Below, one piece after another: positions 50,128 through 58,121 of a stretch of 64,000 bases of DNA. Below the pieces are notes generated by a model. The model made no database searches, was not told the DNA's origin, and saw only the letters and a program-made list of their open reading frames with translations. Source of the stretch: Anaerolineae bacterium. Lineage in GTDB: Bacteria; Chloroflexota; Anaerolineae; 4572-78; J111. The position numbers and the translations under genes are program-made. The DNA lies in the NCBI GenBank assembly GCA_022071955.1, contig JAJVIM010000024.1:205586-269585 (forward strand). Direction: 5' to 3'. Numbering within the stretch: position 1 is the first letter of the stretch; each line of letters starts with the position of its first letter.

Positions 50128-51495
50128 TTACTTCAAAATATAGTAGGTGCCTCGTTTTTCGCCAATTTTGAGCAGTAGCCCTTTGTCAACCAGGTCAGAT
50201 AAATCCAGCCGCAGGGTTTCGGCGTTAACATCGGGGCAGAGCTGGCGGTAATCGCTGTTGGTAATACGGCCGCTTTGCTCCAGGTAGCCCATGGCCTTCA
50301 GTTGGCGCTCGTTCATGTTGGTGGGCCAGCGTTGGTAGGCCGGCCGCCGCTCGCGGATGTTGTGCAGCCGCACCGTAAATGCGTAGGGTTTGGCCTCAAA
50401 ATTGGGGGCAGAATGGCCGTGTTCCAGCATTTCTTCAATCATCCGGTCGATGCCCAGCCCCAGTTCTTCAATATACCCCCACTGAAACAGCCCGGCCACC
50501 AGCCGCGGATTGCGCGAAAAATGCTCATCGACAATGTTATCCAGGGTGATGTAGCCGGGCAGCCCGCCGGGACTGATCACTTCCAGCCGGTCGGTGTACA
50601 TGCGGATTTCTACGCGGCGGCCGCTCATGCGGTAATCGCGATGGCACACAGCGTTAACCAGCGCCTCGCGCACGGCAAACGGGGGGTATTCCGGCATTTC
50701 TTTGCGGCGCAGGCCCTGCACCACGGCCTCGGTCTGCATCTCTTCGGCGACAATATTCCAGGCCCGCTCGACCATGCGCGCCAGCGGCCCTTCAATTTCC
50801 ACCCGGCGGCCGTAGCCGGCCAACCCATCACGGCCACGCGCCTCTTTGCCCAGAAATTTCACAAAGACAATGCCGCTCTGGGGCAAAAATGATTGCGGAT
50901 GCTTGCCAAACAGCAGCATTCCGGCCACGGTGGGGGTGCCATCTTCCAGCATGGCGCCAATTTCCACCAGATGGTCGGTCAGCGAGCCTTTGAGCGGCCG
51001 GCCGCCGCGCTCCTGCCGCAGCCGCAAATATTCATCGAGGGTGGCTTTATCAAAATCGACCAGCGTAGTGTTGGCGACCGGTTCGGCTTCAAAATCGCCG
51101 CTGGATTTGGTGGCGGCCAAATGGCGAATCACCTCGCCGCTGGGGGGCTTGTTGAGTGCGCCGGAGCGAACCAGCACCCGGCCATCAGACAGAGCGTGCA
51201 ATTCCGGGCTGCGGGCTACTTTTAGCGCCACCACCATGCCGGTGGGGAGCTGGTACTGTTCCCATTCGGTCACAACCGGCGGGCGGCACATGGTCATCGC
51301 CTGAATCAGTTCATTTTCCGCGCCGTCGTCGGTGAGGTAATCCACAATTTGGCCGTGCTGGTCAACCCCCAGCAAAATCACGCCGCCGTCGGTATTGGCC
51401 AGAGCGACCATTGTTTCGGCCAACTGATCGGCGTCTGGCCGGGCAATAAAGGCCACCGTTTGTCCGGGACCGCGCTTTAACCATTTTTCTAGCAT
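50128..51495 (-). CDS. ATP-binding protein with AlbA_2 (Schlafen-type) and winged-helix domains
   Basis: 455 residues. N-terminal AlbA_2/Schlafen-like domain (FIARPDADQLAETMVALANT, GGVILLGVDQHGQI), a middle region, a GHKL-type HATPase_c_4 domain (REALVNAVCHRDYRMSG, MYTDRLEVISPGGLPG, NPRLVAGLFQWGYIEELGLG) and a C-terminal winged helix (MGYLEQSGRITNSDYRQL). Typically called a transcriptional regulator or putative DNA-binding protein; function unknown. I place the start at 51495 after AGAAGGT; the palindrome at 51501-51514 overlaps that site. Confidence 0.85.
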   Translation of the reverse strand: MLEKWLKRGPGQTVAFIARPDADQLAETMVALANTDGGVILLGVDQHGQIVDYLTDDGAENELIQAMTMCRPPVVTEWEQYQLPTGMVVALKVARSPELHALSDGRVLVRSGALNKPPSGEVIRHLAATKSSGDFEAEPVANTTLVDFDKATLDEYLRLRQERGGRPLKGSLTDHLVEIGAMLEDGTPTVAGMLLFGKHPQSFLPQSGIVFVKFLGKEARGRDGLAGYGRRVEIEGPLARMVERAWNIVAEEMQTEAVVQGLRRKEMPEYPPFAVREALVNAVCHRDYRMSGRRVEIRMYTDRLEVISPGGLPGYITLDNIVDEHFSRNPRLVAGLFQWGYIEELGLGIDRMIEEMLEHGHSAPNFEAKPYAFTVRLHNIRERRPAYQRWPTNMNERQLKAMGYLEQSGRITNSDYRQLCPDVNAETLRLDLSDLVDKGLLLKIGEKRGTYYILK

Positions 51496-51500
51496 GCTGC

Positions 51501-51514
51501 GTACCTTCTGGTAC
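51501..51514 (-). promoter_or_regulatory. Palindrome overlapping the Shine-Dalgarno
   Basis: GTACC-TTCT-GGTAC, 5-bp arms with a 4-nt spacer, 6 nt upstream of the start codon and covering the AAGGT ribosome-binding site. It could be an operator for self-control or an RNA hairpin that masks the site. Evidence is only the symmetry. Confidence 0.3.
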
Positions 51515-51615
51515 AATTATTAATTATCCGGCAGCAAATGTCAATAGGTTTCGAACATTTGTTGTAATCCGCCCGGCTTCGTGTTATTATGGCTGCCTGT
51601 AGCACGATGAAATTT

Positions 51616-51703
51616 AGCGTGGCGACCGGGCGGCGTAGCCGCCCGGTCGCCACGCTTCCAGAATCCCCCTTCCCACTGGGAAGGGGGGCAGGGGGGATGG
51701 GGT
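51616..51703. repeat. Triple-hairpin repetitive element, copy D (truncated, inverted)
   Basis: Perfect central-type hairpin with 19-bp arms (51616-51634 and 51638-51656) and loop GTA, followed by a CCCCCTTCCC / GGGAAGGGGG hairpin and CAGGGGGGATGGGG. It is the left part of copies A-C in reverse orientation; the other C/G hairpin is absent. Confidence 0.75.
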
Positions 51704-51747
51704 GGCAAAGTGGCGGCCCAAAACTAAAAAGGAGACCGAACAAAACA

Positions 51748-51990
51748 ATGACATCCAGTGGAATGATGACCTACCAGCAGGCCCAGGCGCTGCTGAAAAA
51801 AATTGTGCAGGCCAAAAATCGGGATGAACTACAACAAATTATCGCCGACAACATCAGCTCGTGTGACGGCGTATTTTTTGCGGAATTGGAGGCGATGGTG
51901 GCGCGTTTTCGAGAGCGCGGCGACGAGTCCAGCGCCCGCAAACTCAAGGAACTGGGCGATTATATGGCCCGGCTGCGCTTTATGATTTAA
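51748..51990 (+). CDS. Small helical protein, unknown
   Basis: 80 residues, all helical and charged (YQQAQALLKKIVQAKNRDEL, EAMVARFRERGDESSARKL). It resembles the short helical module found next to TPR/CHAT proteins in Cyanobacteria and Chloroflexota, but that likeness is weak. ATG at 51748; a GGAG lies about 13 nt upstream, which is long. The longer in-frame stretch from 51589 is the hairpin repeat read through and is not coding. Its stop directly abuts the stop of the convergent small membrane gene. Confidence 0.6.
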   Translation: MTSSGMMTYQQAQALLKKIVQAKNRDELQQIIADNISSCDGVFFAELEAMVARFRERGDESSARKLKELGDYMARLRFMI

Positions 51991-52158
51991 CTACCAGCCC
52001 CGCTCGTCGTTATCGCTGCGGCGGGTGATCCAATCCTCCCGCGCCGCGCCCACCGAATCGCGGCTGCCGGCGCGGGCCAGCAAAATCAACCCCACAATCC
52101 CCAACCCAACAACTGCGCCGGCCACCCCGCAAATCGCCACCAGCATGAATACTGTCAT
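51991..52158 (-). CDS. Small single-span membrane protein
   Basis: 55 residues: one strong membrane segment (LVAICGVAGAVVGLGIVGLI) then a charged tail (REDWITRRSDNDERGW). The longer in-frame sequence upstream is the fold-back repeat and has no membrane-protein character. Ribosome-binding site is weak (AGAAAAAT), so the call rests on the membrane segment and clean C-terminal junction. Confidence 0.45.
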   Translation of the reverse strand: MTVFMLVAICGVAGAVVGLGIVGLILLARAGSRDSVGAAREDWITRRSDNDERGW

Positions 52159-52206
52159 ATTTTTCTGAATCCAGGCGTGTTCCGTTAAAAACAAAGAATG
52201 TTTCTT

Positions 52207-52275
52207 ACCGCAAAGAGCGCAGAGGACGCCGAGTAAAATCTTGAAAAACTTTGCGTTCTTGGCGATCTCTGCGGT
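52207..52275. repeat. Fold-back repeat (ACCGCAAAGAGCGC type)
   Basis: Left arm ACCGCAAAGAGCGC matches the reverse complement of the right arm at 12 of 14 positions; GACGCC and TTGCGTTCTTGGCG give further partial pairing. Related dispersed repeats (CGCAGAG/CTCTGCG words) are known in Cyanobacteria and Chloroflexota. It lies upstream of ftsK. Confidence 0.6.
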
Positions 52276-52420
52276 TATATTTAGCAACCGTCCCCTAAAT
52301 GGGCAGCTTGACATCGTGTTAAAAAATCTGTAGACTAAATCTAGTAACGTTATGTAACGTTGCTGCGCAATCGAGTTACTCAATTGCGCCCGTATCATAC
52401 CACAGGGACTCAAAAGACGC

Positions 52421-54646
52421 ATGGCGGCCAGAAAAAACAAAGTGCAACCGGTACCAATTACCGAGCAAATCCGGGCCAGACTGCAACCCTATCAGCGAGA
52501 AATCATCGGCGGCGGGTTGATGCTGTTTACGTCCATCACCCTGCTCAGCCTGTTTTCGCTGACAGAGGGCCGGTTGAGCACGTGGTGGGCCGAGCTGTTT
52601 ACCCGGCTGTTTGGCTGGGGGGCGGTGCCGGCGACGGTGCTATTGGGCGCGTTTGGCGTGCTGCTGCTCATCAGCCGGTTTAAATATGAAGACCAACCCT
52701 TGCCGTTTGATGTTATTGTGGGGCTGGAATTGTTGTTTGTGACCACGCTGGCGCTGGCTCACCTGTTGGCCGTTGAGCCGGGCGACTTCGCCGTGCGGCT
52801 GGCCCGGCAGGGCGGCGGCGGCGGTTTTGTGGGCTGGGGCGTGAGCAACTTCTTTGTAGAACTGGTCGGCGGGACGGGCGCTATTTTGCTGCTGGCGCTG
52901 CTGGCGCTGCTGGCGCTGGCGCTCACCTTTCGGGTAGGCATGGCCGATGCCGCGGCCTGGGCCGAACTGCTCAATTCCTGGGCCAGGCGCAAGCTCGATG
53001 AACAGCCGCTCAACCAGCCGGCGGTGCCGGTGGCTGCGCCGCAACTCAAGCCCATCCCCGCCGCGCCCAAACCCAAGCCGGAGCCAAAAATCAAGGCGCT
53101 GCCCGCGCCATCGATGTCTGTGGAAACGGCGCTGGCCACCATGCCGCCGGCTCGCCGCCAACTGCCGCCCATCGATTTACTGGCCCCGCCCGCGCAAGAC
53201 CCCACCCGCGGCGCGAACGCGCGTTATCAGGCTCAGATTATCGAAGATACCCTGCGCGGTTTTGGAATCCCCGCCGAGGTCGCCGAGATAAATTCCGGCC
53301 CCACTGTGACCCAGTTTGGGCTGAAACTGGGCACGCTTGAGCGCAAACTGCCCGACGGCGACGTGGTGCAGCAGCGCATCCGGGTAAACAAGGTGGCGGC
53401 GCTCAGCAACGATCTGGCGCTGGCCCTGTCGGCGGCGCCTATTCGCATAGAAACGCCGGTGCCGGGCCGCCCGCTGGTGGGGATTGAAGTGCCCAACGCC
53501 GAAAAAACAATGGTCTCGCTGCGGGCAGTGGTGGAGGATCAGCATTTTCAAAAAAGCCGCAAACCGCTGCTGATGGCTCTGGGCAAAAATGTGGCCGGAC
53601 AGGCGGTGTCGGCCTCACTGTCAGAAATGCCGCACCTGCTCATCGCCGGGGCTACCGGTTCGGGCAAATCGGTGTGCGTGAACGCGCTCATTTGCACCCT
53701 GCTCATTACTTACGCCCCGGAACAGCTCCGCTTTTTAATGGTTGACCCCAAAATGGTCGAGCTGACCAGTTTCAACGGTATTCCGCATTTGATCGCGCCG
53801 GTGGTGACCGATTTTGATCAGGTCGTCGGCGCGCTGGCCTGGGTTACCCGTGAAATGGAACGTCGCTACAAATTGTTTGCCAAAATCGGGGCGCGCAGCC
53901 TGGGCAGCTACAACAAAAAAGTGTCTACGCCCGCCGAGCGGCTGCCCTATCTGGTGGTGGTCATTGACGAGCTGGCCGATTTGATGATGATGGCCCCCGA
54001 TGAGGTTGAACGCTCCATCGCCCGGATTGCCCAAATGGCCCGGGCCACCGGCATCCACCTGATTATCGCCACCCAGCGCCCCTCGGTAGACGTGGTGACC
54101 GGGCTAATCAAAGCCAACTTCCCCACCCGTATCGCCTTTGCCGTGACCAGCCAGATCGACAGCCGGGTGATTTTGGATACGCCCGGCGCGGAAAAATTGC
54201 TTGGCCGCGGCGACATGCTCTACATGGCTCCGGATTCGGCCAAGCTGGCCCGGCTGCAGGGCTGTTTTGTTTCCGATGTAGAGATCAGCAACATCGTTAA
54301 TTTCTGGAAGGCGCAGAGCAGCACGCCGACTCAGGCCGTGGTTAACGGCGAGCGCGTCGATGTGGAGCCGGAACTGCCGTGGGCCGATATTATGGCCGAG
54401 GCTGACAAAGACGACATGCTGGAAGAGGCGGTTAAACTGGTGGTTGAAAGCGGCCGGGCTTCCACCAGCCTGCTCCAGCGACGGCTGGGCATTGGCTACC
54501 CGCGCGCTTCGCGGTTGATGGACCAGCTCGAAGAGGAGGGCATCATCGGCCCGGCCAACGGGGCCAAACCCCGTGAAGTGCTGTGGCAGGATGACGAAGA
54601 CGCTGCCGATGAGTACGCCGAATTTGAGCAGGACCTCGCCGGATAA
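52421..54646 (+). CDS. ftsK: DNA translocase FtsK/SpoIIIE
   Basis: 741 residues. Four N-terminal membrane segments (about 30-170) anchor it at the septum; a Pro/Lys/Ala-rich linker (about 195-250) is followed by the alpha/beta RecA-like motor and the C-terminal gamma winged helix (LLQRRLGIGYPRASRLMDQL). Motor motifs: Walker A AGATGSGKSVCVN, Walker B VVVIDELADLMMM, and TGIHLIIATQRPSVDV. It pumps chromosome ends away from the closing septum. Length is normal for the SpoIIIE-like short form. Terminator follows. Confidence 0.95.
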   Translation: MAARKNKVQPVPITEQIRARLQPYQREIIGGGLMLFTSITLLSLFSLTEGRLSTWWAELFTRLFGWGAVPATVLLGAFGVLLLISRFKYEDQPLPFDVIVGLELLFVTTLALAHLLAVEPGDFAVRLARQGGGGGFVGWGVSNFFVELVGGTGAILLLALLALLALALTFRVGMADAAAWAELLNSWARRKLDEQPLNQPAVPVAAPQLKPIPAAPKPKPEPKIKALPAPSMSVETALATMPPARRQLPPIDLLAPPAQDPTRGANARYQAQIIEDTLRGFGIPAEVAEINSGPTVTQFGLKLGTLERKLPDGDVVQQRIRVNKVAALSNDLALALSAAPIRIETPVPGRPLVGIEVPNAEKTMVSLRAVVEDQHFQKSRKPLLMALGKNVAGQAVSASLSEMPHLLIAGATGSGKSVCVNALICTLLITYAPEQLRFLMVDPKMVELTSFNGIPHLIAPVVTDFDQVVGALAWVTREMERRYKLFAKIGARSLGSYNKKVSTPAERLPYLVVVIDELADLMMMAPDEVERSIARIAQMARATGIHLIIATQRPSVDVVTGLIKANFPTRIAFAVTSQIDSRVILDTPGAEKLLGRGDMLYMAPDSAKLARLQGCFVSDVEISNIVNFWKAQSSTPTQAVVNGERVDVEPELPWADIMAEADKDDMLEEAVKLVVESGRASTSLLQRRLGIGYPRASRLMDQLEEEGIIGPANGAKPREVLWQDDEDAADEYAEFEQDLAG

Positions 54647-54662
54647 CACTTCCAGATTCTTT

Positions 54663-54700
54663 CGGCGCGCGGGTCAGAATTGGCCGGCGCGTTTTTTTTT
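54663..54700 (+). terminator. Intrinsic terminator after ftsK
   Basis: CGCGC with GG pairs to CC-GGCGCG across a loop (one internal mismatch), followed by nine T. It separates ftsK from the yebC operon. Confidence 0.6.
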
Positions 54701-54713
54701 GCCTCGTAATTCT

Positions 54714-54743
54714 CTGGCAGGAAATTGGGCTTGGTGCTATAAT
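54714..54743 (+). promoter_or_regulatory. Candidate promoter of yebC-ruvC-ruvA
   Basis: A perfect -10 box TATAAT at 54738-54743 with a -35-like CTGGCA at 54714-54719, spacing 18. It is 43 nt before the yebC start and directly after the ftsK terminator. Confidence 0.5.
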
Positions 54744-54785
54744 ATCGCCACTTATTTTGGTAGAATCACGCAGAGAGGTGATTAG

Positions 54786-55538
54786 ATGTCTGGACATAGT
54801 AAATGGAGCACCATCAAACGCAAAAAAGGCGCGGAAGACGCTAAACGCGGCAAGCTGTTCACCAAGCTGGCCCGCGATATTACGGTTGCGGCTCGCCACG
54901 GCAGCGGCGACATTAACGCCAACCCGGCCCTGCGCATGGCCGTTGACAAAGCGCGAGGGGCCAACATGCCCAAAGACAACATTGAGCGGGCCATCAAAAA
55001 AGGCACCGGCGAGCTGGAAGGCGGTGAACTTGAGGAGATCACTTACGAAGCCTACGGGCCACACGGCGTGCCGGTGCTCATTCGCTGTTTAACCGACAAC
55101 CGCAACCGCGCTCTTTCCGATGTGCGCCGTATTTTTAACAAAATGGGCGGCAACATGGCCGAAGCCGGTTCGGTGAGCTGGATGTTTGAAACCAAAGGCC
55201 ACATCAGTATTGAACGCGACAAACAGGACCCGGACGAGCTGTTTATGCAGGCTGTTGAAGCCGGGGCCGAAGATGTGGAAATTGGCGAAGAATCGTTTGA
55301 TATTTACACCGCCGCCGCCGATCTGCATGCCGTGGTTTCGGTGCTGGAAGAGGCCGGCCTGACCATCGACGAGGCCGAATTGCTGGAAATGCCCAAAAAC
55401 GAGGTTGAACTGGGGCCGGATGAAACCATCAAAGTGATGGCTATTGTTGAGGCGCTGGAAGAGTTGGATGACGTTGACCAGGTCTTCTCTGGCCTGGCCA
55501 TCAGCGATGAAGCCATCGCCGCGATGGAAGCAGCCTAG
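54786..55538 (+). CDS. yebC: YebC/PmpR family protein
   Basis: 250 residues, normal length. The family start MSGHSKWSTIKRKKGAED, the AARHGSGDINANPALRMAVD and RNRALSDVRRIFNKMGGNMA blocks, and the late YTAAADLHAVVSVLE are all present. Such proteins act as transcriptional regulators or as translation factors that help ribosomes at proline stretches. First gene of the conserved yebC-ruvC-ruvA group; its TAG overlaps the GTG of ruvC by one base. Confidence 0.97.
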   Translation: MSGHSKWSTIKRKKGAEDAKRGKLFTKLARDITVAARHGSGDINANPALRMAVDKARGANMPKDNIERAIKKGTGELEGGELEEITYEAYGPHGVPVLIRCLTDNRNRALSDVRRIFNKMGGNMAEAGSVSWMFETKGHISIERDKQDPDELFMQAVEAGAEDVEIGEESFDIYTAAADLHAVVSVLEEAGLTIDEAELLEMPKNEVELGPDETIKVMAIVEALEELDDVDQVFSGLAISDEAIAAMEAA

Positions 55539-56023
55539 TGCGAGTGCTTGGGGTTGACCCTGGCACAGCCATTACCGGCTGGGGCGTGGTTGAAGGCGAC
55601 GGCGACGCCCTGCAAATGATCGCCGGCGGGGTCATCACCACGCCGGCCGGCACGCCGCTCCCCCAGCGGCTGCAAGTGATTTACCGGGAACTCACCCAAT
55701 TAATTGAACAATGGCGGCCCGAATCCGCCGCCATTGAAGAATTATTTTTTAGCAAAAATGCCAAAACTGCGCTGGCGGTGGGCCACGGGCGCGGCGCGGC
55801 CATGCTGGCGCTGGCCAACGCCGGCCTGCCCATCACCGAGTACAAACCGCTCGAAGTGAAGCAGGCCATCACCGGCCACGGCGGGGCCGATAAAGTTCAG
55901 ATGCAGCACATGGTCAAACTGCTGCTGCAACTCGATGATATTCCCCGCCCCGATGACGCCGCCGACGCGCTGGCCATTGCCATTTGCCACGTTCATTCCG
56001 CCCGGCTGCGGCTGCTGGAGTAG
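55538..56023 (+). CDS. ruvC: Holliday junction resolvase RuvC
   Basis: 161 residues, normal length. Catalytic acids are in place: VDPGTAITGWGVV (Asp7), AAIEELFFSKN (Glu), and the C-terminal PDDAADALAIAICH (two Asp). It cuts Holliday junctions produced by recombination together with RuvAB. GTG start overlapping the yebC stop; ruvA follows after 12 nt. ruvB is not in the window after ruvA. Confidence 0.96.
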   Translation: MRVLGVDPGTAITGWGVVEGDGDALQMIAGGVITTPAGTPLPQRLQVIYRELTQLIEQWRPESAAIEELFFSKNAKTALAVGHGRGAAMLALANAGLPITEYKPLEVKQAITGHGGADKVQMQHMVKLLLQLDDIPRPDDAADALAIAICHVHSARLRLLE

Positions 56024-56035
56024 AGGCCATTTTTT

Positions 56036-56623
56036 ATGATTGGTTCGCTGCGCGGTGAAATCATCGATAAAAGTGAAGAGAGCATGCTCATTGAAGTGGG
56101 CGGCGTGGGCTACGTGGTGCTGGCCCCGGTAACCCTGCTCGATGTGTTGGAGGTGGGCGTGAAAACGCTCATTTACACCCACCACCACATCCGCGAGCAG
56201 GAGATGACTCTGTTTGGCTTTGCCGACAAAGAAGAGTTGGAGCTGTTTCGCACGCTGCTCAAAGTGCAGGGCATTGGCCCCAAAGTGGCACTGGCCATCC
56301 TGTCGCACATCCCCGCCGAAACGCTGCGCCAGGCCGTGGCCAGCGGTGAAGCGGCTATTCTGGCTCGCGTGCCCGGCATCGGCCCCAAAAAAGCCAAGCA
56401 GATTGTCTTTCAATTGAAAGATAAAATTGGCTACGAGGATATTTTTGTTTCCGGCGCGCCGGCCTTCAGCGATACCGATGGCGAGGTGATCGCCGCGCTG
56501 ACCGCGCTGGGCTACAGCGTGGTTGAGGCTCAGGCCGCCCTGCAACAGCTCCCCGAGGCGGTCAAAAAAGAGACCGTCGAAGAGAAAATCCGCGTGGCGC
56601 TGGGCAGCCTGGCCCGGCTGTAA
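56036..56623 (+). CDS. ruvA: Holliday junction branch migration protein RuvA
   Basis: 195 residues. The N-terminal OB domain starts MIGSLRGEIIDKSEES; helix-hairpin-helix motifs LLKVQGIGPKVALAIL and LARVPGIGPKKAKQIVFQL bind the junction; the C-terminal domain (EVIAALTALGYSVVEAQAAL) contacts RuvB. RuvA tetramers hold the Holliday junction square. Last gene of the operon; ruvB is not adjacent, so it must be encoded elsewhere. Confidence 0.96.
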   Translation: MIGSLRGEIIDKSEESMLIEVGGVGYVVLAPVTLLDVLEVGVKTLIYTHHHIREQEMTLFGFADKEELELFRTLLKVQGIGPKVALAILSHIPAETLRQAVASGEAAILARVPGIGPKKAKQIVFQLKDKIGYEDIFVSGAPAFSDTDGEVIAALTALGYSVVEAQAALQQLPEAVKKETVEEKIRVALGSLARL

Positions 56624-56629
56624 TTTTCC

Positions 56630-58006
56630 CTACTTGCCAATACAAAACTTGCTGAAAATCGTATCAAGCAAATCCTCGGTGACGGTTTCGCCGGTGATTT
56701 GCCCCAGCGATTCCACTGCCTCGCGCACGTCAATTGAAACAAGGTCCGGGGTGAGGCCGGCCTGCTGACCCTCAATCGCTGCCTCGGTGTGGTTGAGCGC
56801 CGACTGAATCAGCGCCTTGTGGCGCGGGTTGCTCATCAGCGGGGTATCGGCGGTGGTGACGCTGCCGCCCAGCACCAGCGCCTCAACGGCCTCCTCCAGC
56901 CCGTCGATGCCGATGCCGGCCAGCGCCGAAATCCGCACCCGCGGCGTGGCCGGCAAAAAATCGGGCGGCGGCTCAATGGTTTCATCGGCCAGCAGATCGG
57001 TTTTGTTGATCACCAGCAGTGCCGGTTTGCCGCGAACGAGTTGCTCAATGTCCCAATCGCCGCGGGATACCCGTTGGCTGCCGTCAACCACAAGCAGTGC
57101 AATATCGGCCTGGCGCAGCGCCGCCTGGCTGCGCTCGATGCCAATACGTTCCACGGTATCGCCGGCCTGGGCGCGAATACCGGCCGTATCGACCAGCACC
57201 AGCGGTATCCCGCCGATGTTGGCCGTTTCTTCCAACGTGTCGCGGGTAGTGCCGGGAATTTCGGTGACAATGGCCCGGTCGCCGCGCAGCAGGGCGTTGA
57301 GCAGGCTGCTTTTGCCCACATTGGGCTGCCCAACGATTGCCGCTTTAACCCCCTGCCGGTAAATTTGGCCCATATCTGCGTTTTTGAGTAACTTTTGCAG
57401 CATTTTACCGACTTCAAGTAAAGGCGTCACAATATCCTGAAAAGGGATTTCGTCTTCAACAAAATCGATGCTGGCCTCCAGAAACGCCAACTGGTCCATA
57501 AGCTGGCGGCGCACCGCCGCAACCTGGGCCGATAACCCGCCGCTGAGCTGCTCGGCGGCCACGCGCAGGGCGGCCTCGGTTTTGGCTTCAATCACATCGA
57601 GCACGGCTTCGGCCTGCGACAAATCCAAACGGCCGTTCAAAAAGGCGCGCAGCGTCATTTCGCCGGCTTCGGCCGGGCGAGCGCCCAGGCTCAGCACCAA
57701 CTGCAAAATGCGGCGCAGCGGCATCGGCCCGCCGTGGGCCTGAATTTCTATCACATCCTGGCGGGTGTAGCTGTGTGGCCGGGGCATGTGCACCACCAGC
57801 GCCTCGTCAACCGTTTCGCCGGTGGCCGGGTCGATGATGGAGCCGTAGTGCAGCCGGTAGGGTTCAAAACGGGTCTTTTGTCGCGCCGACCGGAATAATT
57901 TGTGGGCAATCGCCGGCGCATCCGGGCCGCTGATCTTGATAATTCCTACGCCGCTTTGGCCTATTGACGTGGCAATGGCGGCTATGGTATCATCTAAACT
58001 GTACAT
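56630..58006 (-). CDS. mnmE: tRNA uridine-5-carboxymethylaminomethyl(34) synthesis GTPase MnmE
   Basis: 458 residues. An N-terminal folate-binding domain (DTIAAIATSIGQSGVGIIKISG), a helical domain, and an inserted G domain with G1 GQPNVGKSSLLNAL, G2 PGTTRDT, G3 DTAGIR and G4 NKTD. The C terminus FCIGK has the catalytic Cys. With MnmG it modifies the wobble uridine of some tRNAs. Start placed at 58006 (MYSLDDTIAAIAT), the conserved beginning; an ATG ten codons earlier is unconserved. Ends 6 nt from the convergent ruvA. Confidence 0.96.
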   Translation of the reverse strand: MYSLDDTIAAIATSIGQSGVGIIKISGPDAPAIAHKLFRSARQKTRFEPYRLHYGSIIDPATGETVDEALVVHMPRPHSYTRQDVIEIQAHGGPMPLRRILQLVLSLGARPAEAGEMTLRAFLNGRLDLSQAEAVLDVIEAKTEAALRVAAEQLSGGLSAQVAAVRRQLMDQLAFLEASIDFVEDEIPFQDIVTPLLEVGKMLQKLLKNADMGQIYRQGVKAAIVGQPNVGKSSLLNALLRGDRAIVTEIPGTTRDTLEETANIGGIPLVLVDTAGIRAQAGDTVERIGIERSQAALRQADIALLVVDGSQRVSRGDWDIEQLVRGKPALLVINKTDLLADETIEPPPDFLPATPRVRISALAGIGIDGLEEAVEALVLGGSVTTADTPLMSNPRHKALIQSALNHTEAAIEGQQAGLTPDLVSIDVREAVESLGQITGETVTEDLLDTIFSKFCIGK

Positions 58007-58121
58007 AATTTGGGTAGACTCCCCGGTTAAGTACACAGAGTATCCACAGATTATACCATAAGCGCTGCCGGAATACTTGCGTGGTCAGGTTGATCGGTAT
58101 GAGCGAATAGTGTGTCCCACA

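Noticed and set aside
51589..51747. Longer start for the small helical protein
   Set aside because: The added codons are the hairpin repeat read through; the ATG at 51748 opens the helical sequence.
52159..52440. N-terminal extension of the 55-residue membrane protein to 149 residues
   Set aside because: The added part covers the fold-back repeat and the opposite strand of the ftsK start; it has no membrane-protein or domain character.
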